Source: an uncultured Bacteroidales bacterium
GTDB lineage: Bacteria > Bacteroidota > Bacteroidia > Bacteroidales > Muribaculaceae
NCBI GenBank assembly: GCA_902787185.1
Contig: CADAFP010000012.1
Span: 1-64,000 of the forward strand
Reading direction: 5' to 3'
Length of the DNA stretch: 64,000 nt
In this document: one piece after another, positions 42,910 through 55,024 of the stretch
Layout: every line of letters begins with the position of its first letter
Numbering within the stretch: position 1 is the stretch's first letter
The notes under the pieces: model-generated
What the model was told of the DNA's origin: nothing
The model's input: only the letters and a program-made list of their open reading frames with translations
Database searches by the model: none
Translations under genes and position numbers: made by a program

Positions 42910-42939
42910 TGTTCACAATGTGTTCACAAATGTTCACAA
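42910..42939. promoter_or_regulatory. Three phased TGTTCACAA repeats between divergent genes
   Basis: TGTTCACAA starts at 42910, 42921 and 42931, so copies are spaced 11 and 10 bp, about one helical turn. They lie between the CotH promoter and the regulator gene. Possibly an operator. Confidence 0.5.
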
Positions 42940-42998
42940 GACGCATATAATACCGTTGCTGCGACAGCAATATTGCTGAAATGCACTAACTTTGCGGC

Positions 42999-44591
42999 AT
43001 GGAACGATGCGTACAATTCTTGATCGCGTGTTGCTGTTTGCTGACAATTGTTTCATGCGGCAGCAACCACTACCCACAACCGCTTGCACTATTGACTGCC
43101 GACAGTCTAATCACCAACCACCCCGATAGTGCATTGCGGCTGCTTGCCGAAGTAGCTGCCGATGCCGAGACATGGCCCAGGGAAGACCGTATGCGGTACT
43201 ATTTGCTCAGGAACAGGGCCGAGGAGAAATGTCATATCCTACACGACAATGACTCGGCCATGCAAGAAGCGGTCCGTTACTTTGACAAGCACGGCTCATC
43301 TCAAGAGAGGGCGCTTGCCTGGTTTGAATTGGGGCGCGTCTATGACGAGATGCAGCTCACGGGGGATGCCCTCAACGCCTATAACCATTCACAGGCCACC
43401 GATACGCTATCGACTGATAGTGCCGTCCTTTCTATCAGGGCACGCGCTGTCAATCAGATCGGGCAAGTGAATATGTATCAGGATTTGTACCGCCAGAGCC
43501 AGCCACACTTCATGAAGGCCATTCATCTTGGAGAGTTAGCTGGCGATACAGTGGTTCAAATATACGCCCTCCGCAATCTGGCTCGCAGCCATGTGGCGCT
43601 CGAGCAATATGAGCAAGGTGTCGCCATGTTCAAGAAAGCGGCACAGATTGCTCTTGACTGCGATGATGCAGAATCGTTCCAGACCATTCAAGTGGAGCTT
43701 TCGGACACATACCTTAACCTGGATGATTTGCCCCGGATGAAAGCATCGCTCGATGCCTGTCACGGCCTACGGACAACCGATAGTTGCATCCTCACCAATC
43801 AGTATGCCAACTACTATCTGGCAACTGGCAATCTTGATTCGGCAGCGATATTGTTCCGCCAGGGACTTGACGCCGACAACCCCTACGTGCAGCGGGATGC
43901 CATGCTCAACTCGGCCGACATTCTGGCCGAACGACAACAATATCGTGAAGCATTTGAACTGTTGGGTAGGAGCATTGCCAAAGATGACTCGCTGACGGCT
44001 GTGGAAAAGGGACAGAATGCCAATCTGATTGCCACGCTCAACAAGAAGTTGGACAATGAACGCCGTCAGGATGCCAAGTTGCGCAGGCAAGACCTGACTA
44101 TTATCGCCCTGTCAATTTTCCTGCTTGGCATGATGCTGTTTGCTTATTTTACTATCAAGCATAAAAACCTGCTCAACCGACTCCAGCGCGAGAAAGCAGA
44201 CAAACTGATGCAAGAACTGCGTGAGGCACAGCAGCAACCGCGCTCAAGCAGAGTGCAAGGGGCGCGTGCATTTTCCGAAACTACGCTTTATGCCAACTTC
44301 CACGACCCCAGATTTGTGCCCAAGTTAGCAGACTACAATGCTCTTGAAGACGCGCTCAATACCACTTATGACGGTTGCATCGAGAAGGTGAGGCAACTCA
44401 ATGGCAAACTCAAGGACAAAGAGATTACGCTTTGTATGCTTGAGAAAGCCAAAGTTCCCAACAAACTGATCTGTGCCTTCCTGGGCATGGAGCCCAACGC
44501 CTTGAGCATGATGCGCTCAAGGCTCTATTACAAACTCTTTAAAAGAAAAGGGACAGCCGACCTGTTCCATGAATTCATCAGTACCCTTTAA
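42999..44591 (+). CDS. TPR membrane protein with C-terminal helix-turn-helix
   Basis: 530 residues. A lipoprotein-like N-terminus (CCCLLTIVSC, Cys20) is followed by about six TPR-like helical repeats (20-340), a coiled coil, one membrane helix (LTIIALSIFLLGMMLFAYFTI, about 368-388), a second coiled coil, and a C-terminal HTH (LKDKEITLCMLEKAKVPNKLI...MRSRLYYKLF) like that of sigma-70 region 4/LuxR-type regulators. This layout is a Bacteroidales family of one-piece sensor-regulators. TAACTTTG (42987-42994) lies 4 bases before ATG, so the message may be leaderless. Confidence 0.8.
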   Translation: MERCVQFLIACCCLLTIVSCGSNHYPQPLALLTADSLITNHPDSALRLLAEVAADAETWPREDRMRYYLLRNRAEEKCHILHDNDSAMQEAVRYFDKHGSSQERALAWFELGRVYDEMQLTGDALNAYNHSQATDTLSTDSAVLSIRARAVNQIGQVNMYQDLYRQSQPHFMKAIHLGELAGDTVVQIYALRNLARSHVALEQYEQGVAMFKKAAQIALDCDDAESFQTIQVELSDTYLNLDDLPRMKASLDACHGLRTTDSCILTNQYANYYLATGNLDSAAILFRQGLDADNPYVQRDAMLNSADILAERQQYREAFELLGRSIAKDDSLTAVEKGQNANLIATLNKKLDNERRQDAKLRRQDLTIIALSIFLLGMMLFAYFTIKHKNLLNRLQREKADKLMQELREAQQQPRSSRVQGARAFSETTLYANFHDPRFVPKLADYNALEDALNTTYDGCIEKVRQLNGKLKDKEITLCMLEKAKVPNKLICAFLGMEPNALSMMRSRLYYKLFKRKGTADLFHEFISTL

Positions 44592-44605
44592 TTAACAGTT
44601 GAACA

Positions 44606-45199
44606 ATGAAGAAGATCACAGGCTTTATCATTCTTATCCTCATCGGCACGGTACTTGTGGCGGCGGGCACACAGCGCCCTAAGAAAAAATACCGCCATGT
44701 GCGAACCAATAAAAAGGCATGGGCCAGGCTAGATGCTACCAGCGACACGCTCTCAATAGAAGAATACGCACCTGAAGTGTGGTTCTCATGGGACTCAATT
44801 CTTATCTGTACCGATGTCACCTACAATGATGTGGAAGTGGGCATAGCAGACCAGCTGCACGATTACGCCGTAATAAAACACTACTCATTTGAGCAGCTCA
44901 CTCCCGAGCTGGATGAGCACATCGACATCTCGGAATGGGATGACGGAATCTACATGATCAGAATCTACATGAAATATGACCCTGAGGTCTGCCTGTATGG
45001 CTACTTTGCCAAGGGCGAACAATACGAGGCCGAGGCTGAAACGCTAAATGATGAAATCTCGGCAGTTACGATTGTGGTAGAGGATCGCACGGGCTTGCAC
45101 GACAACGCTATCTATGACCTGCAAGGGCATCACGTTGCACCACAACACCTGATTGAAGGCCAAATCTATATACAAAACGGCAGGAAATTCCGCAGGTAG
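44606..45199 (+). CDS. Small exported protein of unknown function
   Basis: 197 residues. One N-terminal hydrophobic segment (MKKITGFIILILIGTVLVAAG) is followed by a basic patch and an acidic domain (EEYAPEVWFSWDSILICTD, HIDISEWDDGIYMIRIYM). The end (AIYDLQGHHVAPQHLIEGQ then IYIQNGRKFRR) is a sorting-like tail as in the neighbours. It starts 14 bases after the TPR regulator and is likely cotranscribed, perhaps an output or partner. Confidence 0.72.
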   Translation: MKKITGFIILILIGTVLVAAGTQRPKKKYRHVRTNKKAWARLDATSDTLSIEEYAPEVWFSWDSILICTDVTYNDVEVGIADQLHDYAVIKHYSFEQLTPELDEHIDISEWDDGIYMIRIYMKYDPEVCLYGYFAKGEQYEAEAETLNDEISAVTIVVEDRTGLHDNAIYDLQGHHVAPQHLIEGQIYIQNGRKFRR

Positions 45200-45231
45200 G
45201 CATTTACCACCCGAGGAGCACGTGAGGTATT

Positions 45232-46248
45232 CTAAATGATGACGCGCTGGAAAGGGGGAGCGGTGATATCGCAGAAGTCTTTGTCGAGGAACTTGTAGTG
45301 GCCGGCGATGGCGATCATTGCGGCATTGTCGGTCGTGAACACGCGCTTGGGGATGAAGGCTTTGAGACGATGGCGGCGGGCATAGTCCTCGACGGCGGCC
45401 CGCATGCCGCTATTGGCCGACACACCACCGCCGATAGCGATGGTCTTGATGCCCGTGGCCTTGATGGCCTTGCCGAACTTATCCATCAGGATTTCGATGA
45501 TGGTGCGCTGCAGCGAGGCCGCGAGATCGGCCTTGTTCTGCTCGATGAAATCGGGGTTCTCTTTGAGTGCGTCGCGCAGGGTATAAAGGAACGAGGTCTT
45601 GAGACCGCTGAAGCTGTAGTTATAACTGTCAACGTGCGGCTTGGCGAATTTGAATGCCTTGGCGTCGCCCTCGGCTGCCAAGCGGTCAATAATAGGGCCG
45701 CCAGGGTAAGGCAGGCCCATTACCTTGGCGCACTTGTCGAAGGCCTCGCCAGCAGCATCGTCGATGGTCTGGCCCAGCACCTCCATATTGCGCGGCGAGT
45801 TGACCTTGATAATCTGGCTATTGCCGCCGCTGATGAGCAGACACAGGTAAGGGAATTCAGGTACCTCGGCATCGGGCGTCTCTTTGACGAAATGAGAGAG
45901 CACATGGCCGTGCAGGTGGTTCACATCCACCAGCGGAATGTCAAGTGCCAAGGACAGCCCCTTGGCGAACGAGGTGCCCACATGAAGGGAGCCGGGCAAG
46001 CCAGGACCACGCGTGAAGGCGATGGCATCGATGTCCTTGCGTTCGATACCCGCCTGACGGATGGCCTCGCTCACGACGGGCACAATATTCTGCTGATGGG
46101 CGCGCGATGCCAGTTCAGGCACCACGCCACCATATGCCTCATGCACGCGCTGGCTGGCGATGACATTGCTCAACAGCACCGTGTCGCGCAAGACCGCAGC
46201 CGATGTGTCGTCACACGACGACTCTATTCCTAAAATCGTTACACTCAT
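45232..46248 (-). CDS. tsaD: tRNA N6-threonylcarbamoyladenosine transferase TsaD
   Basis: 338 residues. The metal motif HLHGH is at 111-115 (VDVNHLHGHVLSHF); GIESSCDDTSAAV opens the protein and ISGGNSQI and AIGGGVSANSGMR are the nucleotide-binding loops. It transfers threonylcarbamoyl to A37 of ANN-decoding tRNAs and is usually essential. TACCTTTG (46265-46272, minus) lies 16 bases upstream. It is convergent with the 44606 gene; no terminator hairpin stands out. Confidence 0.96.
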   Translation of the reverse strand: MSVTILGIESSCDDTSAAVLRDTVLLSNVIASQRVHEAYGGVVPELASRAHQQNIVPVVSEAIRQAGIERKDIDAIAFTRGPGLPGSLHVGTSFAKGLSLALDIPLVDVNHLHGHVLSHFVKETPDAEVPEFPYLCLLISGGNSQIIKVNSPRNMEVLGQTIDDAAGEAFDKCAKVMGLPYPGGPIIDRLAAEGDAKAFKFAKPHVDSYNYSFSGLKTSFLYTLRDALKENPDFIEQNKADLAASLQRTIIEILMDKFGKAIKATGIKTIAIGGGVSANSGMRAAVEDYARRHRLKAFIPKRVFTTDNAAMIAIAGHYKFLDKDFCDITAPPFQRVII

Positions 46249-46327
46249 AATTCCAAATCCGCTGCAAAGGTAATACTTTTTTAGCTATTAGCATCAGCTG
46301 GCCAGCCATCGGCATTATCCTATTGTT

Positions 46328-49455
<3,128 letters not shown>

Positions 49456-49464
<9 letters not shown>

Positions 49465-50217
49465 GCGCAGGTATTCTTCGGCACGTGCGAGGTCCTCGGG
49501 GGTGTCGATGCCGATGGTGGCGGTCGTGGTTATGCCCGCCTTGATGATATAGCCGTTCTCGAGCCAGCGCAACTGCTCGAGCGACTCGGCCAGTTCCAGC
49601 GGCGACTGTGGCAAGCGCGTGATTTCGGCCAATACGGCGGCACGGTAGGCATACATACCCACATGGGTATAGTATTGCGTCGCCTTGGGCCATTCGTCGC
49701 GTTCACGGCCACGGATGTAGGGGATGACCGAGCGCGAGAAGTAACGGGCGCGCATCTGGTTATCAAGCACTACCTTGGGGCTGTTGGGATTCTCCAGTTC
49801 GCTATAGGGACGACTGGGGTCGAAGGGGCGCACCAGCGTGGCGATGTCGGTTCCCTCGTCGTCAAAGCAGGCCATGATGGCTTGCAGCTGGTCAGGCTGG
49901 ATGAACGGTTCATCGCCCTGGATGTTGATGATGACGTCCTCGCCCCCACCATTCTTCAGGTAGGCCTCTTGACAGCGGTCGGTGCCGCTGCGGTGTTCGG
50001 TGCTCGTCATCACCGCCTTGCCGCCGAAGGCCTCCACCGCCGCCATGATGCGGTCATCGTCGGTAGCGACCACCACACGGTCGAGCGCCTTGCTCACCTG
50101 GCGGTAAACCCGTTCAATCATCGTCATGCCACCGAGCATCGCCAGCGGCTTCCCCGGAAACCTCGTCGAGGCAAACCTCGCCGGTATAATCCCAATAAAT
50201 GTCAATTTCTGTTCCAT
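49456..50217 (-). CDS. kdsB: 3-deoxy-manno-octulosonate cytidylyltransferase
   Basis: 253 residues. GIIPARFASTRFPGKPLAML is the nucleotidyltransferase opening, with VVATDDDRI, TSTEHRSGTDRC and NIQGDEPFI later, all KdsB motifs. It activates Kdo as CMP-Kdo for lipid A core synthesis in the cytoplasm. It starts 9 bases after the YhcG-type gene. Confidence 0.95.
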
Positions 50218-50226
50218 ATATGTATT

Positions 50227-51363
50227 TTAATCCTTTTCCTTCTCGTTCAATCTCTCCTCTATCTCCTTAATAGTGGGTATGGTACCTTCCACCTTTTCAG
50301 GATAGAATTTCTCCAGTTCATATTCCGAAATGCCTATGGGCTGGCTGCTCGATTCCAGCGCATACTTTGCAAGAGTGTTGTCTTTACTGCGGCATACCAA
50401 CAAACCAATCGTTGGATTGTCTTTTCCTTCCTCCCTCAGCAAGTGGTTGGTTGCTGTTACATATGTCCCTAATTGCCCAATATCCTTTGAGTCAAATTTA
50501 TCAATCTTCACCTCGATTACTACATAACACCTCAGTTTAATATTATAGAACAACAAATCTATGAATTTTTCTGTTTCACCGATCTGTAAACGATACTCTT
50601 TGCCAACATAAGCAAATCCAGTTCCGAGTTCTATAAGGAAATTAGTGATATTTGTAAGGAGTGCATCTTTCAATTGAGCTTCATTATGCCGTTTAGTGAC
50701 CCCCGTAAAGGCAAAATTATAAGGATCTTTTGTCAGTTCTTGCGCCAGATCACTTGATTCATCGGGAATTGTATGCTTGAAATTAGTAATCGCTTTACCT
50801 TTGCGTTCATACAGTCCCGTATCAATCCAATTGAGCAGCATTGCTCTGCTCCAACCGTTTTCTACAGTTTGGCTTATAAAAAACAATGCCTTATTCACAT
50901 CTCCTTTCACCTTGTCTAAAATGAGCTTGTGGTGTCCCCAAGGCACTTGAAAAATATTATCGGCAATCAACGATGCATCAGGCACTTGCAATTCGCCCCC
51001 AACTTGGGGAAGAATTTCCGTCTTAGCTACCCTATCCAATTCGCCCTCAAGTTGGGGGCGAATTATATTTACTTGAGAATAAAGCAGATAAAAGCGTCTG
51101 CAGTATCTTAAATTCGTTACTGAAAGACCTTCCACATGAGGCATTTCGCTCTTTAAGTCCTTACTTAATTGCTCGATGACACTCTCGCCCCATCGCTCCT
51201 CTACTCTCATTTCCACAATGTCTCGTCCTAACATCCAGTTGAATTCCAATTGTTCTGAATTCACCTTGATGGCAGCCTTGATTTGACTCTGACGATAACG
51301 TGCTACAAGGTTATTCACCCACTGGGTGTAATCTTGATCCAATATGGTGATAGATTTGCTCAT
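50227..51363 (-). CDS. YhcG-type DUF1016 protein with PDDEXK nuclease fold (copy 1)
   Basis: 378 residues. N-terminal DUF1016 region (about 8-160: YRQSQIKAAIKVNSEQLEFNW, WGESVIEQLSKDLKSEMP) and a C-terminal nuclease domain with FIDLLFYNIKLRCYVVIEVK, giving the D...ExK pattern of PDDEXK enzymes, then a QLGTYV helix. The family is often seen near mobile or restriction genes; biochemical role unclear. About one third identical by eye to the copy at 52117-53160. Confidence 0.85.
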   Translation of the reverse strand: MSKSITILDQDYTQWVNNLVARYRQSQIKAAIKVNSEQLEFNWMLGRDIVEMRVEERWGESVIEQLSKDLKSEMPHVEGLSVTNLRYCRRFYLLYSQVNIIRPQLEGELDRVAKTEILPQVGGELQVPDASLIADNIFQVPWGHHKLILDKVKGDVNKALFFISQTVENGWSRAMLLNWIDTGLYERKGKAITNFKHTIPDESSDLAQELTKDPYNFAFTGVTKRHNEAQLKDALLTNITNFLIELGTGFAYVGKEYRLQIGETEKFIDLLFYNIKLRCYVVIEVKIDKFDSKDIGQLGTYVTATNHLLREEGKDNPTIGLLVCRSKDNTLAKYALESSSQPIGISEYELEKFYPEKVEGTIPTIKEIEERLNEKEKD

Positions 51364-51460
51364 ATCAATAGCTAAAGTTGCAAGTCCTCAGTGGTTGGTA
51401 TAAATAACATATTGTTTGTTCAAGCGAATGCCAACTCAGAACGAATGGCTCAAAACAAGG

Positions 51461-52099
51461 TTAGTAGCCCCAGGACTCGCCGATGAGGATGACGGTGTGG
51501 CGGTGAGCCGGGAAACTGTTGCGGGTGAAGTGGACGTAGTTGCAGATGCACTGAGGGCTATTGCAGTTGTGGCACACACCGTCGAGGCGGCAAGGGGTGT
51601 CGCAGCCCAAGCGGGCGGTATTGATGGGGGCAGCAACGTTGCGGGCTCGAGCCAAAGCGGCCTCAATCGTTGGGGCCACCTTGTTCATCCCGATGACATG
51701 TATCACGTTGTGCGGTCCCCAAGTGATGGCGGCGACACGGTTGCCACGGCCGTCGATGTTAACGATAACGCCATCGTGGGTGATGGCATTGGCGCTGGTG
51801 AGAAAGAAGTCCACGTCCATCGCGTCGAGGTAGCACTGGCGTTTTTCCTCGTTGGTGACGGCTTTGTCACGGTCGATGACCTTGTAATGGCCGCTGCCGA
51901 TGAGTTCAGCCGTCAGCCCCATCTCGCGGATGGTCTGCGAACCGCCCCAGGTGACGCTGCTGCCCTCGGGCATGAGCGACTTGACAAGGGTGATAGCCTC
52001 GGCTGCGGTAGCACAGTAATGTGCATTGAAGTTGCGGCGCTGCAGGTGCTTGATGATGCGACCTGCCAGCAGTTCGTTATGGATTTCGATTGGTGTCAT
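51461..52099 (-). CDS. LUD domain protein
   Basis: 212 residues. VTWGGSQTIREMGLTAEL, DVDFFLTSANAITHDGVIVNID, and GPHNVIHVIGMNKV are the LutC/DUF162 (LUD) signature pieces. A C-terminal cysteine group (CDTPCRLDGVCHNCNSPQC) probably binds a metal or cluster. LUD proteins join lactate oxidation complexes, but no lutA/lutB is nearby. It lies between two YhcG-type genes. Confidence 0.87.
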   Translation of the reverse strand: MTPIEIHNELLAGRIIKHLQRRNFNAHYCATAAEAITLVKSLMPEGSSVTWGGSQTIREMGLTAELIGSGHYKVIDRDKAVTNEEKRQCYLDAMDVDFFLTSANAITHDGVIVNIDGRGNRVAAITWGPHNVIHVIGMNKVAPTIEAALARARNVAAPINTARLGCDTPCRLDGVCHNCNSPQCICNYVHFTRNSFPAHRHTVILIGESWGY

Positions 52100-52116
52100 G
52101 ATGATTATAGTTTTGA

Positions 52117-53160
52117 TTATTGTCTATTAAGGAGGTTGTCGACTTTGGATGCAATATCCTGACTGGCGGGCAGCATAGCCTTATAGTTATCAGGCAACTC
52201 GCTGGAAATGCTGTAGGTAGCCACACCAATAGGTGACGCACTATTGCGGAGCGCATATTCTACAATTGTGCGGTTCTTTGATTTGCAGATGATGATTCCG
52301 ATTGACGGATTCTCATGGGGCAACTTCACCGTCTCATCAAGAACATTTAGGTAGAACTCCATCTTGCCTTTATACTCGGGTTTGAAATCGCCCACTTTCA
52401 GTTCTATTGCAACCATCGCCTGCATTCGTCTGCTATAGAGCAAAAGATCGATGAAATACTCTTGTCCGCCCACTACGAGGCGATATTGATTGCCAACAAA
52501 CGAGAAGTCATGCCCAAATTCCATCAAAAATGCACGGATATTGCGCACTATCGCTGTTTCCAAATCATGCTCGGAATGTTCGCCAGCTATATCCAAAAAA
52601 GACAGTGAGTAATCATCGCGCAATGCCAACACGGCCTGTTGCTTGATGGTCTCTGGTAATGTGTTGTCATAATTGCTCTGACCGAGCAAGTAATTCTCAA
52701 ATGCTTTGGCTTCAATCTGATGAAGTAACACATTTTTGGTCCATCCGAAACGCTTGGTGGCAAGGATGTAGAAACGACGCTCTTGAGTGTCTTTGCATTT
52801 CGTGAGTATCAAGATATGTTTAGTCCAGCTAATTTCACCAACCAATGGTTGGAGAATTGCATTGGATTGATATTCAGAGTAAAAACGTGCCATGTCACGC
52901 AAATTAGAGACTCCGAAACCTTGAATCCCAGGGAACTCCTTCTGGATGTCTTTTGAGAGGTTTTCCACTACGGAATTTCCCCATCCGAGTTCTTTTTGCC
53001 GTTCGGTGATTTGTCTGCCAATATCCCAATATAGGGAAATCATTTCTTTGTTGACTGCCCGCATGGCTTCATACTGCGCACTGCGGATGCGCCGCATGAT
53101 ATCGTCACGAAAACTCAGATATTGGCCATGATTGTTCGATATTTGATGTTCTGATTCCAT
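52117..53160 (-). CDS. YhcG-type DUF1016 protein with PDDEXK nuclease fold (copy 2)
   Basis: 347 residues. DUF1016 N-terminal part (MISLYWDIGRQITERQ, WGNSVVENLSKDIQKEFPG, FGVSNLRDMARFY) and C-terminal nuclease part FIDLLLYSRRMQAMVAIELKVG with the D...ExK residues intact. It is a clear paralogue of copy 1 but not a recent duplicate. It heads the minus-strand run toward kdsB. Confidence 0.86.
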   Translation of the reverse strand: MESEHQISNNHGQYLSFRDDIMRRIRSAQYEAMRAVNKEMISLYWDIGRQITERQKELGWGNSVVENLSKDIQKEFPGIQGFGVSNLRDMARFYSEYQSNAILQPLVGEISWTKHILILTKCKDTQERRFYILATKRFGWTKNVLLHQIEAKAFENYLLGQSNYDNTLPETIKQQAVLALRDDYSLSFLDIAGEHSEHDLETAIVRNIRAFLMEFGHDFSFVGNQYRLVVGGQEYFIDLLLYSRRMQAMVAIELKVGDFKPEYKGKMEFYLNVLDETVKLPHENPSIGIIICKSKNRTIVEYALRNSASPIGVATYSISSELPDNYKAMLPASQDIASKVDNLLNRQ

Positions 53161-53182
53161 CCTTAGTCAAGAAATAATTGTT

Positions 53183-53650
53183 TCAAAACAGGTTGATGAG
53201 TTTCAAGGAGCCCCAGATGATGGCGGCGTAGCGGAGCAGTTTACCGATGGTCATGGTCAAGAGGACTATCCACACGTTGGAACGCACATAGCCCAAGGCC
53301 ACGCTGATAGCAGTGCCCAACATGGGTACAAAAGCGAAGAAGCCCATCCACGCGCCGCGATTGTGCATGAAGTGAAGGGCACGGTTGAGTTTCTCCTCGC
53401 TCACGTGGGCATATTTCTCAATCCACTCAATTTTTCCCAAATGTCCCAGCCAGTAGCACGTCATGCCGCCACTCACATTACCCGCCAACGCCACAAACAT
53501 GCTGATGAGGGGGTCCATGTGCAACGGTCCCACGCAGGCGATGACCAACGCCTCGCTGCTGAAAGGCACTATGCTACCCGCAAGAAAAGACCCCAGGAAC
53601 AATCCCAGGTAGCCCCATTGGGTAAAGAATTGAATGAGCGTGTCGAGCAT
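53183..53650 (-). CDS. YqaA-like inner membrane protein (VTT/DedA-related)
   Basis: 155 residues from ATG 53650 (MLDTLIQFFTQWGYLGLFLG). The VTT core (GSFLAGSIVPFSSEALVIACVG, LAGNVSGGMTCYWLG, GFFAFVPMLGTAISVALGY) and four or five membrane helices fit the YqaA family. The frame continues upstream to 53758, but that part is simply a translation of heptamer repeats (LFTIHCQLFTIHC) and is rejected. Confidence 0.86.
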   Translation of the reverse strand: MLDTLIQFFTQWGYLGLFLGSFLAGSIVPFSSEALVIACVGPLHMDPLISMFVALAGNVSGGMTCYWLGHLGKIEWIEKYAHVSEEKLNRALHFMHNRGAWMGFFAFVPMLGTAISVALGYVRSNVWIVLLTMTIGKLLRYAAIIWGSLKLINLF

Positions 53651-53657
53651 TAAATTT

Positions 53658-53746
53658 ACAGTGAACAGTTGACAGTGAATAGTGAACAGTTGACAGTGAA
53701 TAGTGAACAGTTTACTGTTAATAGTTAATAGTGAACAGTGAATAAT
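53658..53746. repeat. Heptamer repeat locus upstream of the YqaA gene
   Basis: GTGAACA, GTTGACA, GTGAATA and GTTAATA units in tandem. It lies between the YqaA start and the esterase stop. Confidence 0.85.
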
Positions 53747-53792
53747 AGCAATGGGCATCAGTGAGCATTACTTTCCACTAACAGCAGAAATC

Positions 53793-54929
53793 TTATTTAA
53801 AAATCTGTTGCGCGAAGATGACCAAGTAGTCGCGCCAGTTGGCCCACTCGTGGCCGGCACCGCTCTCGTGGTAGGTGTAGCGCAAGTGGTTCTTGTCAAG
53901 GAGTTGCCTGAATTCCTCATTGTCCTTGTAGAGGAAGTCTTTCTTTCCGATACCCATCCAGTACAGGCGGGGACGCTGCTTGAACTGGTTGATGAGTTTC
54001 TCCTCCAGGTTGTCGTAGATTTTGCTCTTGCCCTGGTCCATGCGGCCGATAGCAGGTGAGAACAGGCCAACGTAATTGAAGTCGTCGGGCTGGTTAGCGC
54101 TGATGTAGAGTGAGTGATAGCCACCCATCGACAGGCCTGCAATGGCACGATAGCGCTTGGCGGCACGTGTGCGGTAGTTAGCGTCAACCCACTTCATGAT
54201 ATCGTTAAAGCTGCTCTCAAAGGTACCCTCCATCCACTGCTTGTGGGCAAACGTAGGCTGATAGTTGTTATCAGCACCCATACCTGCAGCTGCCGGGGTG
54301 TCGGTATGTCCGTTGGGCATGACGACAATCATCGGCTCGGCCTTGCCTTTGGCAATGAGGTTGTCAAGTATTTGGGCTGCGCGTCCTTGCTCCAGCCACA
54401 CGGTCTCGTCACCCCCAGTGCCATGCAGCAGATAGAGCACGGGATACTTTTGGCGGCTCAGCTCATAGCCTGGTGGCAGATAGATCATCATGCGACGCTT
54501 CTCGCCCAGCGTAGGCGAGTCATACCACACGGCACGCACCTCGCCATGGGGCACGTCATGCACCGCCATGGGGCAGTCGCCCTTGGGGTCGAGCAAGAAG
54601 GTGTTCATCACGCTCTTGACGTCGCGCAGTACCTGGGCATTGTCATTATCGAGCACTTTCACGCCGTCAATCGTGTAGAAGTACATATACAGGTCTGGCT
54701 CCAGGTCACGCAGGGTGATGCTCCACGTGCCACCAGCCTGACGCCTCATCAGCGTGTCCAAGCGTGAGTCGATAATCAGCTTAACCGTGTCGGCGTCAGG
54801 TGCCTTGACTTTAAAGGTTACTGACCCGTCCCTTGAAATCTCAGGGCTCTGAACCGGCGGTGCAAAATAGCCCTGCGCGCTCATGGTGAGCGCTACCAAC
54901 GCAAGAATAAAGAGGAAATACCGTTTCAT
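53793..54929 (-). CDS. Secreted esterase, CE1/feruloyl-esterase type
   Basis: 378 residues. Signal peptide MKRYFLFILALVALTMSAQG, an N-terminal CBM48/E-set-like domain (25-115: SRDGSVTFKVKAPDADTVKL) and an alpha/beta hydrolase domain. Nucleophile S267 is in AGLSMGGYHS; LLHGTGGDE supplies the oxyanion region and GAGHEW near 358 the catalytic His. This layout is that of XynZ/Fae-like esterases acting on feruloylated or acetylated polysaccharide. Confidence 0.88.
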   Translation of the reverse strand: MKRYFLFILALVALTMSAQGYFAPPVQSPEISRDGSVTFKVKAPDADTVKLIIDSRLDTLMRRQAGGTWSITLRDLEPDLYMYFYTIDGVKVLDNDNAQVLRDVKSVMNTFLLDPKGDCPMAVHDVPHGEVRAVWYDSPTLGEKRRMMIYLPPGYELSRQKYPVLYLLHGTGGDETVWLEQGRAAQILDNLIAKGKAEPMIVVMPNGHTDTPAAAGMGADNNYQPTFAHKQWMEGTFESSFNDIMKWVDANYRTRAAKRYRAIAGLSMGGYHSLYISANQPDDFNYVGLFSPAIGRMDQGKSKIYDNLEEKLINQFKQRPRLYWMGIGKKDFLYKDNEEFRQLLDKNHLRYTYHESGAGHEWANWRDYLVIFAQQIFK

Positions 54930-54958
54930 AATACACTATTGGTTAAAAAAGTTTTGCG

Positions 54959-54989
54959 CAAATTTACATCAATTGCCCCATAATTCAAA
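54959..54989 (-). promoter_or_regulatory. Promoter of the esterase gene
   Basis: Minus strand: TTTG (54986-54989), 19 bp, TAAATTTG (54959-54966), an exact consensus. Confidence 0.85.
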
Positions 54990-55024
54990 ATGATTATAGG
55001 GCAATTCACATTCTATAACATGGA

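Noticed and set aside
53651-53758. N-terminal extension of the YqaA-like protein
   Set aside because: It translates heptamer repeats; ATG 53650 matches the family start.
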